Shown here in pieces: positions 15,173-22,592 of a stretch of DNA of 64,000 nt. Every line of letters begins with the position of its first letter. Positions within the stretch are counted from its first letter, which is position 1. The stretch comes from Nonomuraea sediminis (GTDB lineage: Bacteria; Actinomycetota; Actinomycetes; Streptosporangiales; Streptosporangiaceae), in contig NZ_JAHDTI010000022.1 of NCBI RefSeq assembly GCF_018531495.1, forward strand, positions 62,001 to 126,000. Direction: 5' to 3'. The notes below the pieces were generated by a model, which did no database searches, had not been told where the DNA came from, and saw nothing but the letters and a program-made list of their open reading frames with translations. The translations under genes and the position numbers were made by a program.

Positions 15173-16393
15173 CTACTCGTAAACTCCCAGGTGATCGGCG
15201 AGCAGTCGGCGATCATCACTTAGAGCCCGCGAGCTTGACTTAAGTACCTCGCGGAACGTATCGCGTGCCATCTGCTGATATCTCAGCCATTGCGGATTTC
15301 GTCCGCGTAGATCGAGCAGCACGTCAATCGCCCGATCTGGGTCATTTGTCTGACTGTGTGCGCGTGCCACGTCTAGCAGATGTCGATCCCATTCCTCATC
15401 TGTGAGATCGTCGCCTCGCTGAAGCCCGGCAGACAGCTCCAATGCCATCGCCGGATCGCCCCCGACCAGGGCGTTCTCTGCCTGCTTCATCTGCACCGTG
15501 AGCGTGCCGAAGGTCTTCGCGTCCACGGTCTGGTGTTCACCATGGATCGGGGCAGCAGCCGCCGCCGCCATACCGTGGTAGTCCCGCGCTTCCTCCGGAC
15601 GGTTGTTTCTTGCCGCCGCTGCACTTGCCCTCAGAAGCATCCAGCCCCACGCGGCAAGCTGATCGGGCGACGCCTCCGACATCCGAGGTTCGAGTGATTG
15701 CGCTGCATCGGCACACAGGCGTTCCACCTCTGCGAACCGTCCTTGGCGAAGCATGGCGTGCGCCTGCCCGCTGATCGCTGCCGCCGCGAGCGGCGTATCG
15801 TCGATCTCCAGAGCGTCCCGGAGAGATGCGTGGAGCGCCGTAAGCGCCAGGTCATGGGCGCGGATCTGGATCAAGTAGCGCCCCGTTAGCCCTACGATGT
15901 TCGCTCGCGTCCTTAGCGCGTCGTGCCGAGACCGCTCCGGGAGTCCGCCAACGTGATGATGAGCCGAGCGGACCAGCGCTGGCAGAATCCCGGCCAGGTC
16001 GTCGTAGCGGTCAGAGTGATACGCCCGCGTCATCGAAAGGACGGCCTTGTTAAGCCGGGCCAGGTCCAGGTCGTCGTAGTCGGCAGTTCCGTAGATCGGC
16101 GTTCCGTGCAGTCCGATAGGCGGATTGATGGCTGCACGGATTTCGGACAGTACTGCCGCATCATGGTCATCATCGCGCGGTTCCGGCGAGCTAGGGCCGA
16201 CGAAGGTAAGTGTCACTACCCCGAGAGCCCGCGCAAGCTGGTGAAGTGTTTCTAGGCGTGCGCTTCCGCCTTGTTCAATCTTCTTGACTACCTGCAAGCT
16301 AACGTCTGCTGCGTGTGCGAGTTCTTCCTGAGTCCACCCGCGCAAGCGCCGCTTTTCCCGCAGGCGGTTGCCGATCGATTCGTCAGCCGACAC
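15173..16393 (-). CDS. XRE-family regulator with TPR-like C-terminal sensor domain
   Basis: A 406-aa regulator. The helix-turn-helix covers residues ~8-65 (IGNRLREKRRLRGWTQEELAHAADVS). A long all-helical domain with TPR-like repeats follows (FAEVERLCADAAQSL, EEARDYHGMAAAA, DRAIDVLLDLRG). Streptomyces proteins of this build often control small neighbouring genes or sense peptides. GTG 16393 is preferred because AGGCGG lies six bases upstream; ATG 16417 has no ribosome binding site. It is the last gene before attR. It may regulate element excision or its own neighbour at 14739-15053. Confidence 0.82.
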   Translation of the reverse strand: MSADESIGNRLREKRRLRGWTQEELAHAADVSLQVVKKIEQGGSARLETLHQLARALGVVTLTFVGPSSPEPRDDDHDAAVLSEIRAAINPPIGLHGTPIYGTADYDDLDLARLNKAVLSMTRAYHSDRYDDLAGILPALVRSAHHHVGGLPERSRHDALRTRANIVGLTGRYLIQIRAHDLALTALHASLRDALEIDDTPLAAAAISGQAHAMLRQGRFAEVERLCADAAQSLEPRMSEASPDQLAAWGWMLLRASAAAARNNRPEEARDYHGMAAAAAAPIHGEHQTVDAKTFGTLTVQMKQAENALVGGDPAMALELSAGLQRGDDLTDEEWDRHLLDVARAHSQTNDPDRAIDVLLDLRGRNPQWLRYQQMARDTFREVLKSSSRALSDDRRLLADHLGVYE

Positions 16394-16512
16394 GATATGC
16401 CGCCTTTCAGACGTCATTGAGTCCGCTATCAGGCTAACCGAGAAGCGTGCATATTGGGGAGAACTGCATGCACGAGAAGAGGGGGAACCGTTGTCGATTC
16501 GTTTCGGAGCCA

Positions 16513-16640
16513 ATCTGCGGGGACCCCTACCAAGATCACAAAACGGGGGCGCGCAGGGGCAACACCGTGGGCAGGAGGCAAGCCCCTGCCATTGGCTGGC
16601 CAGCGTAATGCCCCCGTTTCGTGATCTTGGCCCCACAGAT
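16513..16640. repeat. 128-bp branched inverted repeat near the right end
   Basis: Two 21-bp arms, 16530-16550 (CCAAGATCACAAAACGGGGGC at their left) and 16610-16630, are complementary with one mismatch. Outside them ATCTGCGGGG (16513-16522) pairs with CCCCACAGAT (16631-16640). Inside, GCAGGGGC (16553-16560) pairs with GCCCCTGC (16582-16589), next to the palindrome GCTGGCCAGC (16595-16604). The block can form a three-way structure with an outer stem of about 30 bp. Confidence 0.8.
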
Positions 16641-16717
16641 CAGCGCCACCGCAACGACTCGTCAACGGCCCCTACGTCCGCACGTGGTACGGCTGCCGCT
16701 CGTGATCACCCGGCCTG

Positions 16718-16726
16718 TACTATGAT
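16718..16726 (+). promoter_or_regulatory. Candidate -10 box pointing toward attR (int promoter in the circular form)
   Basis: TACTATGAT contains TATGAT, close to the actinobacterial -10 consensus, about 33 bp before the crossover point. No good -35 hexamer is visible. In the excised circle this strand continues directly into the integrase gene, about 95 bp downstream of the box. In the integrated state it points into the ABC gene remnant instead. Confidence 0.3.
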
Positions 16727-16739
16727 GCTCACAATTGCG

Positions 16740-16883
16740 TCACAACCCCGTTGTGGGCTTGCCGGCCCCGTTCGGCCCGAGGAACCCCGTCACCTGGCCG
16801 GGCCGGACGTCGAAGGAGAGATCGGAGACGGCGGTCGTCTTGCCGTAGGTTTTCGTCAGGTTGCTTGCCCGAATCGGGATCAT
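16740..16883 (-). pseudogene. ABC transporter ATPase, 5' fragment cut at Walker A
   Basis: It encodes MIPIRASNLTKTYGK...LSFDVRPGQ, then GFLGPNGAGK, the first seven residues of Walker A and what precedes them. After Lys42 the frame enters the element and stops five codons later (PTTGL-stop). It pairs with the fragment at 1319-2086. It directly follows the response-regulator gene on the same strand, so the regulator-exporter operon was cut right after its first transporter codons. Confidence 0.9.
16745..16775. other. attR, right junction of the integrated element
   Basis: The element side reads CCCGTTGTGGGC and the host side GCCGGCCCCG, joined at TT (16759-16760). Together with attL this reconstructs attB as GGTGGTGGAC-TT-GCCGGCCCCG and attP as CCGTTGTGGGC-TT-CCCGACTACGG. 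The attP arms are 8/10 inverted complements centred on TT. Confidence 0.8.
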
Positions 16884-16955
16884 GCCTCAAGCGTCGCGGC
16901 GCTCCAGCCGGTTTTCGTCCTGCCCGAGAACCGTTTCCCGGCTGGGAGCCTGGTC

Positions 16956-17615
16956 CTACTCGCCCGGCGAGATCAGACCTGCCTCGTACGCCACGATGAC
17001 GGCCTGCGCCCGATCCCTGACCTCGATCTTGGAGAACAGGCTGGTCACGTGGTTCTTGACGGTGGAGGGCGAGACGTCGAGCTCGGCGGCGATCTCCGCG
17101 TTGGACCTGCCGCGCCCGATCAGCACGAGGATCTCCCGCTCCCGGTCGGTCAGCCCGGCCGGCTCAGGCGGCACCCGCTCCGAGCGCGGCCTGGCGGCCC
17201 GCACGAACGTGCCGATCAGCCGGGTCAGCAGCCGCGGCGCCACCGCCGACTCGCCGCGGTGCACCACGCGCACGCCCTCGACCAGCTCCTCGGGCGAGAC
17301 GTCCTTGGGCAGGAACCCGTCGGCGCCCGCGCGCAGCGCCGCCACCACGTTCTCGTCCAGGTCGAACGTGCTCAGCGCGAGCACCCGCACACCCTCGAGC
17401 TCGCCGGTGATCAACTCGGTGGCCTCGACCCCGCCCATGCCGGGCATGTGCAGGTCCATCAGCACCACGTCCGGCCTGAGCCGCCTGCTCAACTGGACCG
17501 CCTCCGCGCCGTCGGCGGCCTCGCCCACGACGGTCAGATCGGGCTGAGCGTTCAGCATCAGTCTGAAGCCGGTGCGCACCAGCGCGTGATCGTCGACCAG
17601 GAGCACTGTGATCAT
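16956..17615 (-). CDS. NarL/LuxR-family response regulator
   Basis: A 219-aa regulator. The receiver domain (1-120) has the acidic pair Asp8/Asp9, the phospho-acceptor Asp54 in VVLMDLHMPG, and a conserved Lys in LPKDVSPEEL. The C-terminal LuxR helix-turn-helix is LTDREREILVLIGRGRSNAEIAAELDVSPSTVKNHV split over residues ~155-190. It is coupled to the histidine kinase by an ATGA overlap. The disrupted exporter follows directly, so exporter induction is its probable original job. Confidence 0.93.
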   Translation of the reverse strand: MITVLLVDDHALVRTGFRLMLNAQPDLTVVGEAADGAEAVQLSRRLRPDVVLMDLHMPGMGGVEATELITGELEGVRVLALSTFDLDENVVAALRAGADGFLPKDVSPEELVEGVRVVHRGESAVAPRLLTRLIGTFVRAARPRSERVPPEPAGLTDREREILVLIGRGRSNAEIAAELDVSPSTVKNHVTSLFSKIEVRDRAQAVIVAYEAGLISPGE

Positions 17616-18736
17616 GGTTTCTCCAGCGGGATGCGGGCGTACACACGGAAGCCGCCCTCGGGGCGCGGGCCGGTCTCGAGCTGACCGCCGCTGAGCGCCA
17701 CCCGTTCGGCCATCCCGCCCAGCCCGAAGCCCGGCGTGCCTGCCGGGCCCGCGACGCCGTCGTCCAGCACCAGGACGTCCACGGCGCCCGGCTCGTAGGC
17801 CAGGCAGACCGTGGCACGCGCCCCCCTGGCGTGCTTGCGCGTGTTGGTGAGCGCCTCCTGCACGATCCGGTAGACGGCGTGGTCGACGGCGGCGGGCAGC
17901 GCCACGGCCTGCCCGGTCACGGTCAGGCTGGCCGGCAGGCCCGCGGTCCTGGCCTCCTCGATGAGCGTGGGGAGCCGGGCGGCGCCCACCCCGGTGGAGG
18001 CGTCAGCGCCGCCTCCGTCGTCGGCCCTGAGTACGTCGAGCAGCTGACGCATCTCGGCCAGCGCCTGGCGGGTGGTCTGCTCGGCGCTGGACAGCGCCTC
18101 GCGCGCGTCGCGCTGGTCCTGCGGCAGCGTCGCCCTGGCCCCGCCGACCAGTGCGTTGACGACGCTGAGGTGGTGCGCCACGACGTCGTGCAGCTCGCGG
18201 GCGATCCGCCGCCGCTCCGCGCGTACGGCGTCGTCGGCCATCTCGCGCTGCCTGCGCTCCTTGAGCTCGTGCCGCACCCGGATGAGTTGCCCCCAGCCCA
18301 CCATGATCAGCGGGGCGATCACCCCGCTGATCCAGGAGCCGGGGCGGGGCATGGCGACCTGGTAGGCCACGCCGAAGACCACGGCGCCCGCGGCCGCGGC
18401 GATCGCGGTGGTGCGGCCCGAGGTGTAGCGGCCGACGCTGTAGTAGGCGATCGCCTCGGGGATGCTTTCGGTGTTCCCGATGCCCGCCACCAGGCCGATC
18501 ACGTCCAGCACGGTCACGGCGCCGGCCGCCAGGAGTGGCCGGCCGCGCCGTACGAGCAGGGGGAGCGTCGTGATCAGGAACTGCGCGGCCGAGGGCAGGA
18601 CCGGGCTCGGATTGACGAGCGTGACGACCACGACAGTGCCCGAGATGCCCGCGAGCACGACGACCAGCGTGGTGTCGAACACCCGCGGACGTTGGAAGAA
18701 TCGCCATGCGGCCTGGAACGGACGCACGAAGCGCAT
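17612..18736 (-). CDS. Sensor histidine kinase (HisKA_3 type)
   Basis: A 374-aa kinase with four to five membrane segments in residues ~20-155 and almost no extracellular loop, as in intramembrane-sensing kinases of bacitracin/LiaS-like systems. The dimerisation domain holds RELHDVVAHHLSVV with the phospho-acceptor His183. The ATPase domain ends in GFGLGGMAERVALSGG. Its stop overlaps the regulator start. It probably senses an envelope-acting compound that the neighbouring ABC exporter removed. Confidence 0.92.
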   Translation of the reverse strand: MRFVRPFQAAWRFFQRPRVFDTTLVVVLAGISGTVVVVTLVNPSPVLPSAAQFLITTLPLLVRRGRPLLAAGAVTVLDVIGLVAGIGNTESIPEAIAYYSVGRYTSGRTTAIAAAAGAVVFGVAYQVAMPRPGSWISGVIAPLIMVGWGQLIRVRHELKERRQREMADDAVRAERRRIARELHDVVAHHLSVVNALVGGARATLPQDQRDAREALSSAEQTTRQALAEMRQLLDVLRADDGGGADASTGVGAARLPTLIEEARTAGLPASLTVTGQAVALPAAVDHAVYRIVQEALTNTRKHARGARATVCLAYEPGAVDVLVLDDGVAGPAGTPGFGLGGMAERVALSGGQLETGPRPEGGFRVYARIPLEKP

Positions 18737-18846
18737 GATCCGACTCTATGCGGAAATTCGCCGGAGTTAACTGGGCGGACCGTCTGGACCCCGGCCGTTG
18801 ACGCTGCGGTAACGTCGGCGCAAGGGCGAGGGAACAGGGAGCACGT

Positions 18847-20010
18847 ATGAGTCAGACGGCACGGGTCATCTGGGACGACGCTCTCATCACCTACGACTTC
18901 GGCCACGGCCATCCGCTCGCGCCCGTCCGTGTCGAGCTGACCATGGCGCTGGCCCGCGAGCTCGGCGTGCTCGAGAAGGTGGAGGTCGCGGGCTGCGTGC
19001 CGGCCACCGACGACGAGCTGGCCCTGGTGCACAAGCGCGACTACATCGAGGCCGTCAAGCGGGTGTCCGCCAACGGCGTGCCCGACCTGTCGATCGGCCT
19101 GGGCACGCCCGACAACCCCGCCTTCGCCGGCGTCCACGAGGCCTCCGCGCTCATCACCGGCGCCTCGCTCGCCGCCGCCCGCGCGGTCTTCGACGGTACG
19201 GCCGAGCACGCCGTGAACGTGGCCGGCGGCCTGCACCACGCGATGGCCAACCTGGCCAGCGGATTCTGCGTCTACAACGACCCGGCGGTGGCCATCGCCT
19301 GGCTGCTCGCCCAGGGCGTGGACAAGATCGCCTACGTGGACGTGGACGTGCACCACGGCGACGGCGTGCAGGCGCTGTTCTACGACGACCCGAGGGTGCT
19401 GACGATCAGCCTGCACGAGGGGCCGCGCACGCTGTTCCCCGGCACCGGCTTCCCCGAGGAGACCGGCGCCGACGGCAGCGCGGTCAACGTGGCGCTGCCC
19501 GCCGGCTGCGGCGACTCGGGCTGGCTGCGGGCCTTCGACGCGGTGGTGCCGCCGCTGCTGCGCGAGTTCCGCCCCGACATCCTGGTGACGCAGCACGGCT
19601 GCGACAGCCACGCGCTCGACCCGCTGGCCCACCTCATGCTCAGCCTCGACGGTCAGCGCACCGCCTACGAGGCGCTGCACCGCCTGGCGCACGAGACCGC
19701 GGGCGGGCGCTGGCTGGCCACCGGCGGTGGCGGCTACGAGCTGGTCCAGGTGGTGCCCAGGGCGTGGACGCACCTGATCGCCGAGCTGTCGGGCCACCCC
19801 GTGGATCCGGCCACGCCGACGCCGGAGGCCTGGCGCCAGTTCGCCAGAGACAGGACGGGCGAGGCGCCACCGCTGACGATGACGGACGGCCGAAATCCGG
19901 AATTCCGCGACCTATCCGGTGGTTATGACCCAGCGGACCCCATCGACCGTGCGGTCATGGCGACCCGGAACGCGGTGTTCCCCCTGCACGGCCTCGACCC
20001 CATGCCCTAG
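18847..20010 (+). CDS. acuC: Class I histone deacetylase-like protein (AcuC)
   Basis: A 387-aa member of the arginase/deacetylase superfamily. Motifs include GHGHPLAPVRVEL near the start, AGGLHHAM, VDVDVHHGDG with metal ligands, ISLHEGPRTLFPGTG and TGGGGYEL. In bacteria AcuC deacetylates and activates acetyl-CoA synthetase. GGGAG precedes the ATG. A phosphatase-annotated gene follows 13 bp downstream on the same strand. Confidence 0.9.
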   Translation: MSQTARVIWDDALITYDFGHGHPLAPVRVELTMALARELGVLEKVEVAGCVPATDDELALVHKRDYIEAVKRVSANGVPDLSIGLGTPDNPAFAGVHEASALITGASLAAARAVFDGTAEHAVNVAGGLHHAMANLASGFCVYNDPAVAIAWLLAQGVDKIAYVDVDVHHGDGVQALFYDDPRVLTISLHEGPRTLFPGTGFPEETGADGSAVNVALPAGCGDSGWLRAFDAVVPPLLREFRPDILVTQHGCDSHALDPLAHLMLSLDGQRTAYEALHRLAHETAGGRWLATGGGGYELVQVVPRAWTHLIAELSGHPVDPATPTPEAWRQFARDRTGEAPPLTMTDGRNPEFRDLSGGYDPADPIDRAVMATRNAVFPLHGLDPMP

Positions 20011-20023
20011 CGAGGAAATACCT

Positions 20024-20806
20024 GTGCTGAGCCGCGACGAACTCCGCGAGCACCTGATCAGAACCCGGATCGCCGGCGATGTCGCGACCTCGCGCGAGAA
20101 CAACCTCGACCACTACAGCTCCCTGGCCAACCGCGACCCCTACTACATGCTGGGGCTGACGCTGTCGCAGCCCTGGTCCTTCCGCGACATCCTGGCGCTC
20201 ATGGCCAAGTCCTGCGGCGTCGTGGCCGACCCCGGGCATCGCTGGGGCCAGGACACCATCGACCCCGAGCGGACCATCGACGCGCTCGACGCCATGGCCG
20301 ACCGCATCGCGGCGGTCCTGTCCCAGGACAGCCCGAGCATCCTGTTCGCCACGGGTCACCCGACCGGGCTGCTGGCCATGCATCTGCCGCTGGCCGCGTT
20401 CGCGGCCGAGCGCGGGGCGAGGCTGCTGACGCCGGGGGAGGGCTGGACGTACTCCGGGTCCGGGTTCGGACGGGCCAGGAAGATCCGCTACCTGGGCGAG
20501 GTGGCGATGCTGGACGACAAGGGCGGCTTCGTGCACACCCACGACTCCACGCCGATGGAGCGCATGCTGACCGAGCTGGGGCCGGACCTGCCCGACCTGG
20601 TCGTGGCCGACCACGGGTGGGCCGGGGCCGCGGGCGAGGCGGGGGTGCCCACCGTGGCCTTCGCCGACTGCAACGATCCCGCCCTCTTCCTGGGCGAAGC
20701 CGAGGGCAAGATCGACGTCGTCGTCCCGCTCGATGACAATGTGCTACCACGCTATTACGCTCCGCTGACCGAGAGGCTCGTCACACGAGTCTCACGGGGC
20801 CTTTGA
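20024..20806 (+). CDS. Actinobacterial phosphatase-annotated conserved protein
   Basis: A 260-aa cytosolic protein starting at GTG 20024, with GAGGAAA seven to eight bases upstream. It contains DHYSSLANRDPYYMLGL, the loop LFATGHPTGLLAMH, and DLVVADHGWAGAAGEAGVPTVAFAD, a Rossmann-like layout. Homologues in actinomycetes are commonly labelled phosphatase, but I see no canonical catalytic motif such as DxD or CX5R. It is in a probable operon with acuC. The function is not established. Confidence 0.72.
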   Translation: MLSRDELREHLIRTRIAGDVATSRENNLDHYSSLANRDPYYMLGLTLSQPWSFRDILALMAKSCGVVADPGHRWGQDTIDPERTIDALDAMADRIAAVLSQDSPSILFATGHPTGLLAMHLPLAAFAAERGARLLTPGEGWTYSGSGFGRARKIRYLGEVAMLDDKGGFVHTHDSTPMERMLTELGPDLPDLVVADHGWAGAAGEAGVPTVAFADCNDPALFLGEAEGKIDVVVPLDDNVLPRYYAPLTERLVTRVSRGL

Positions 20807-21118
20807 GTCGAATTCGGTCCTCCCGATACCGTCTTTTCGCGCCTGCATTCCAAGAGGCTCGCAGTCCCTTTGCCAACTTTTGATGCGGGTCGGGCGACTC
20901 TTATGTGTACGAAGTTGGACAGTTCCAACCTGATGGCGAGGGGCACGTCCCGGCTGCTGGCCAGCATCTTTGCTGGTTCCGCTGACAGGTGGCTCCGATA
21001 ACTGGGAAAATAGGGGGTTTGCGCACTCGGAGTCCCGACTTACGCTGACGGCAGTACACGTGCGTGAGCAATGGCACCAGTGGGGATAACCCGGAAACAC
21101 GTGCGGAAGAGGCGTCCG
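20807..21118. other. 312-bp intergenic region upstream of the excisionase-like gene
   Basis: No gene is supported. It contains a short hairpin, GTTGGA-cagt-TCCAAC, near 20920 and two copies of ACACGTGCG around 21056 and 21102, close to the downstream start. It is likely to hold that gene's promoter; no -10/-35 pair stands out. Confidence 0.5.
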
Positions 21119-21322
21119 ATGGGTGCAGGCGAAAGACCTCTCAGCGAGGTGAAGTTCCTGACAGTGGCTGAAGTGGCCACGGTCATGCGGGTGTCCAAGA
21201 TGACGGTGTACCGACTCGTGCACTCGGGCGAGCTGCCGGCCATCCGTGTAGGACGGTCGTTCAGGGTCCCGGAGCAGGCGGTACACGACTATCTGCGGGA
21301 GGCCTACATCGAGGCAGGTTGA
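21119..21322 (+). CDS. Excisionase/MerR-like helix-turn-helix DNA-binding protein
   Basis: A 67-aa winged-helix protein. FLTVAEVATVMRVSKMTVYRL is followed by HSGELPAIRVGRSFRVPEQAV, the helix-turn-helix and wing of the excisionase-family fold shared with BldC. ATG 21119 has AAGAGG six bases upstream; the in-frame ATG 21071 has no ribosome binding site. In Streptomyces a homologue sits in the same neighbourhood near bldN. It is chromosomal and unrelated to the element's excision. Its targets are unknown. Confidence 0.87.
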   Translation: MGAGERPLSEVKFLTVAEVATVMRVSKMTVYRLVHSGELPAIRVGRSFRVPEQAVHDYLREAYIEAG

Positions 21323-21474
21323 AGCAGGAGTAGCGGCGTGCCGGCCACGCCGTGAATACGGTCGCGGGAGGGGCCTGGTCGCCATCGTGCGACCGGGCCT
21401 TGACCCTCCGGTAGTCTGTGAGCCGGTGTGCGCTCGCACGCCGTCTCGACTTGCTACAAATACCTGGGGGTCCC

Positions 21475-21573
21475 GTGGGCTCTGTGATCAAGAAGCGCCG
21501 TAAGCGGATGGCCAAGAAGAAGCACCGCAAGCTGCTGAAGAAGACGCGTATCCAGCGGCGTAACAAGAAGTAA
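21475..21573 (+). CDS. 30S ribosomal protein bS22 (AURKAIP1/COX24-domain small protein)
   Basis: A 32-aa, extremely basic peptide (GSVIKKRRKRMAKKKHRKLL then KKTRIQRRNKK) matching the actinobacterial small ribosomal subunit protein bS22. GTG 21475 has a GGGGG ribosome binding site directly upstream. Its length is normal for the family. It lies between the helix-turn-helix gene and the epimerase gene. Confidence 0.9.
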   Translation: MGSVIKKRRKRMAKKKHRKLLKKTRIQRRNKK

Positions 21574-21596
21574 GCAGAAGCAGCTGTGAGGCGCTG

Positions 21597-22592
21597 ATGA
21601 CCCGTACCGTGCTCGTCACCGGGGTCTCGCGCCACATCGGCGCCCGGGTTGCGAGCGTTCTCGCGGCGGACCCGGGCATCGGCCGCGTCATCGGAGTGGA
21701 CACCGTGCCGCCCCCCTCGCTGACCCGAGACGGCGGCGTCACACTCGGTCGCACGGAGTTCGTCCGGGTCGACCTGCGCAGTCCCGACATCGCACAGGTG
21801 ATCGCGGCGGCCGACATCGACACCGTTGTGCACATGAGTCTGGTGAGCGCGCCCTCGCGTAACGCGGGGCGTTCTTACATGAAAGAGCACAACGTCATCG
21901 GCACCATGCAGCTGCTCGGCGCCTGCCAGCGGTCGGCGACCGTACGGCGCGTGGTGGTGCGTTCCACCACCGCGGTCTACGGCTCGTCTCCCACGGATCC
22001 AGCGGTGTTCACCGAGGACCTCGAGGCCCACGAAGGCCCGAGCCACGGTTACGCCAAGGACGCCGTCGAGGTCGAGGGCTACGTGCGCGGTTTCTCGCGC
22101 CGCCGCCCCGACGTCACCGTCACGCTGCTGCGCTTCGCCAACTTCATGGGGCCCGGCGTCGACTCGCCGCTCACCCGCTACTTCTCCCAGCCGCTGCTGC
22201 CGACCGTGTTCGGCTTCGACCCCCGGCTGCAGTTCGTCCACGAGGACGACGCGGTCGAGGTGCTCAGAAGGGTGGCGCTGGAAGACCACCCCGGCACGTA
22301 CAACGTGGCCGGGGCAGGCGTGTTGCTGCTGTCGCAGTGCGCGCGCCGGGCGGGGCGGCTGTCGCTGCCGCTGCCCTCGCCGGCCTTCGGGCTGCTCGGC
22401 GGGGCGGCGCGGCGGATCGGGCTGGTCGACTTCTCACCCGAACAGCTGCGGCTGATGAGCTTCGGGCGGGTCGTCGACACCGGGCGGCTGGAGGCCGAGC
22501 TGGGCTGGAGGCCCAAGTTCACCACCGAGGCCGCCTACCACGACTTCCTCGACTCGCGCGGGCTGCACGCGCTGGGAGGTGACCGGCGATGA
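21597..22592 (+). CDS. NAD-dependent epimerase/dehydratase family protein
   Basis: A 331-aa extended SDR. The N-terminus MTRTVLVTGVSRHIGARVAS resembles the glycine-rich NAD site. The catalytic Tyr-Lys is in SHGYAKDAVE, and the C-terminal substrate domain ends in ELGWRPKFTT. It overlaps the acyltransferase gene by four bases (ATGA), so it is probably involved in envelope lipid or sugar metabolism together with it. The substrate cannot be inferred. Confidence 0.85.
   Translation: MTRTVLVTGVSRHIGARVASVLAADPGIGRVIGVDTVPPPSLTRDGGVTLGRTEFVRVDLRSPDIAQVIAAADIDTVVHMSLVSAPSRNAGRSYMKEHNVIGTMQLLGACQRSATVRRVVVRSTTAVYGSSPTDPAVFTEDLEAHEGPSHGYAKDAVEVEGYVRGFSRRRPDVTVTLLRFANFMGPGVDSPLTRYFSQPLLPTVFGFDPRLQFVHEDDAVEVLRRVALEDHPGTYNVAGAGVLLLSQCARRAGRLSLPLPSPAFGLLGGAARRIGLVDFSPEQLRLMSFGRVVDTGRLEAELGWRPKFTTEAAYHDFLDSRGLHALGGDRR

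Larger units (their letters stand above)
16394..16739. other. Non-coding right end of the element
   Basis: About 345 bp between the XRE gene and attR. It contains the large structured inverted repeat at 16513-16640 and a TATGAT box at 16721-16726 facing attR. No coding sequence is convincing here. Confidence 0.55.
2087..16760. mobile_element. AICE-type integrative and conjugative element with serine integrase, about 14.67 kb
   Basis: Boundaries come from reconstructing the interrupted ABC ATPase gene. The element holds the AICE hallmark modules: integrase, RepSA-like rolling-circle initiator, TraB/FtsK double-stranded DNA translocase, Pra-type activator and GntR-type repressor. There is no type IV secretion system, as expected for AICEs, which move double-stranded DNA with TraB alone. 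Several cargo genes (integrase, GntR, FolP-like, TPR protein, XRE) look less GC-rich than the host genes, consistent with recent acquisition. No IS elements or frameshifts are visible inside the modules, so it may still be mobile. No recombination directionality factor was recognised. Confidence 0.88.

Noticed and set aside
21119..21322. Excisionase of the integrated element
   Set aside because: It lies 4.4 kb outside attR, is followed by the bS22 gene and matches a conserved chromosomal regulator beside bldN.
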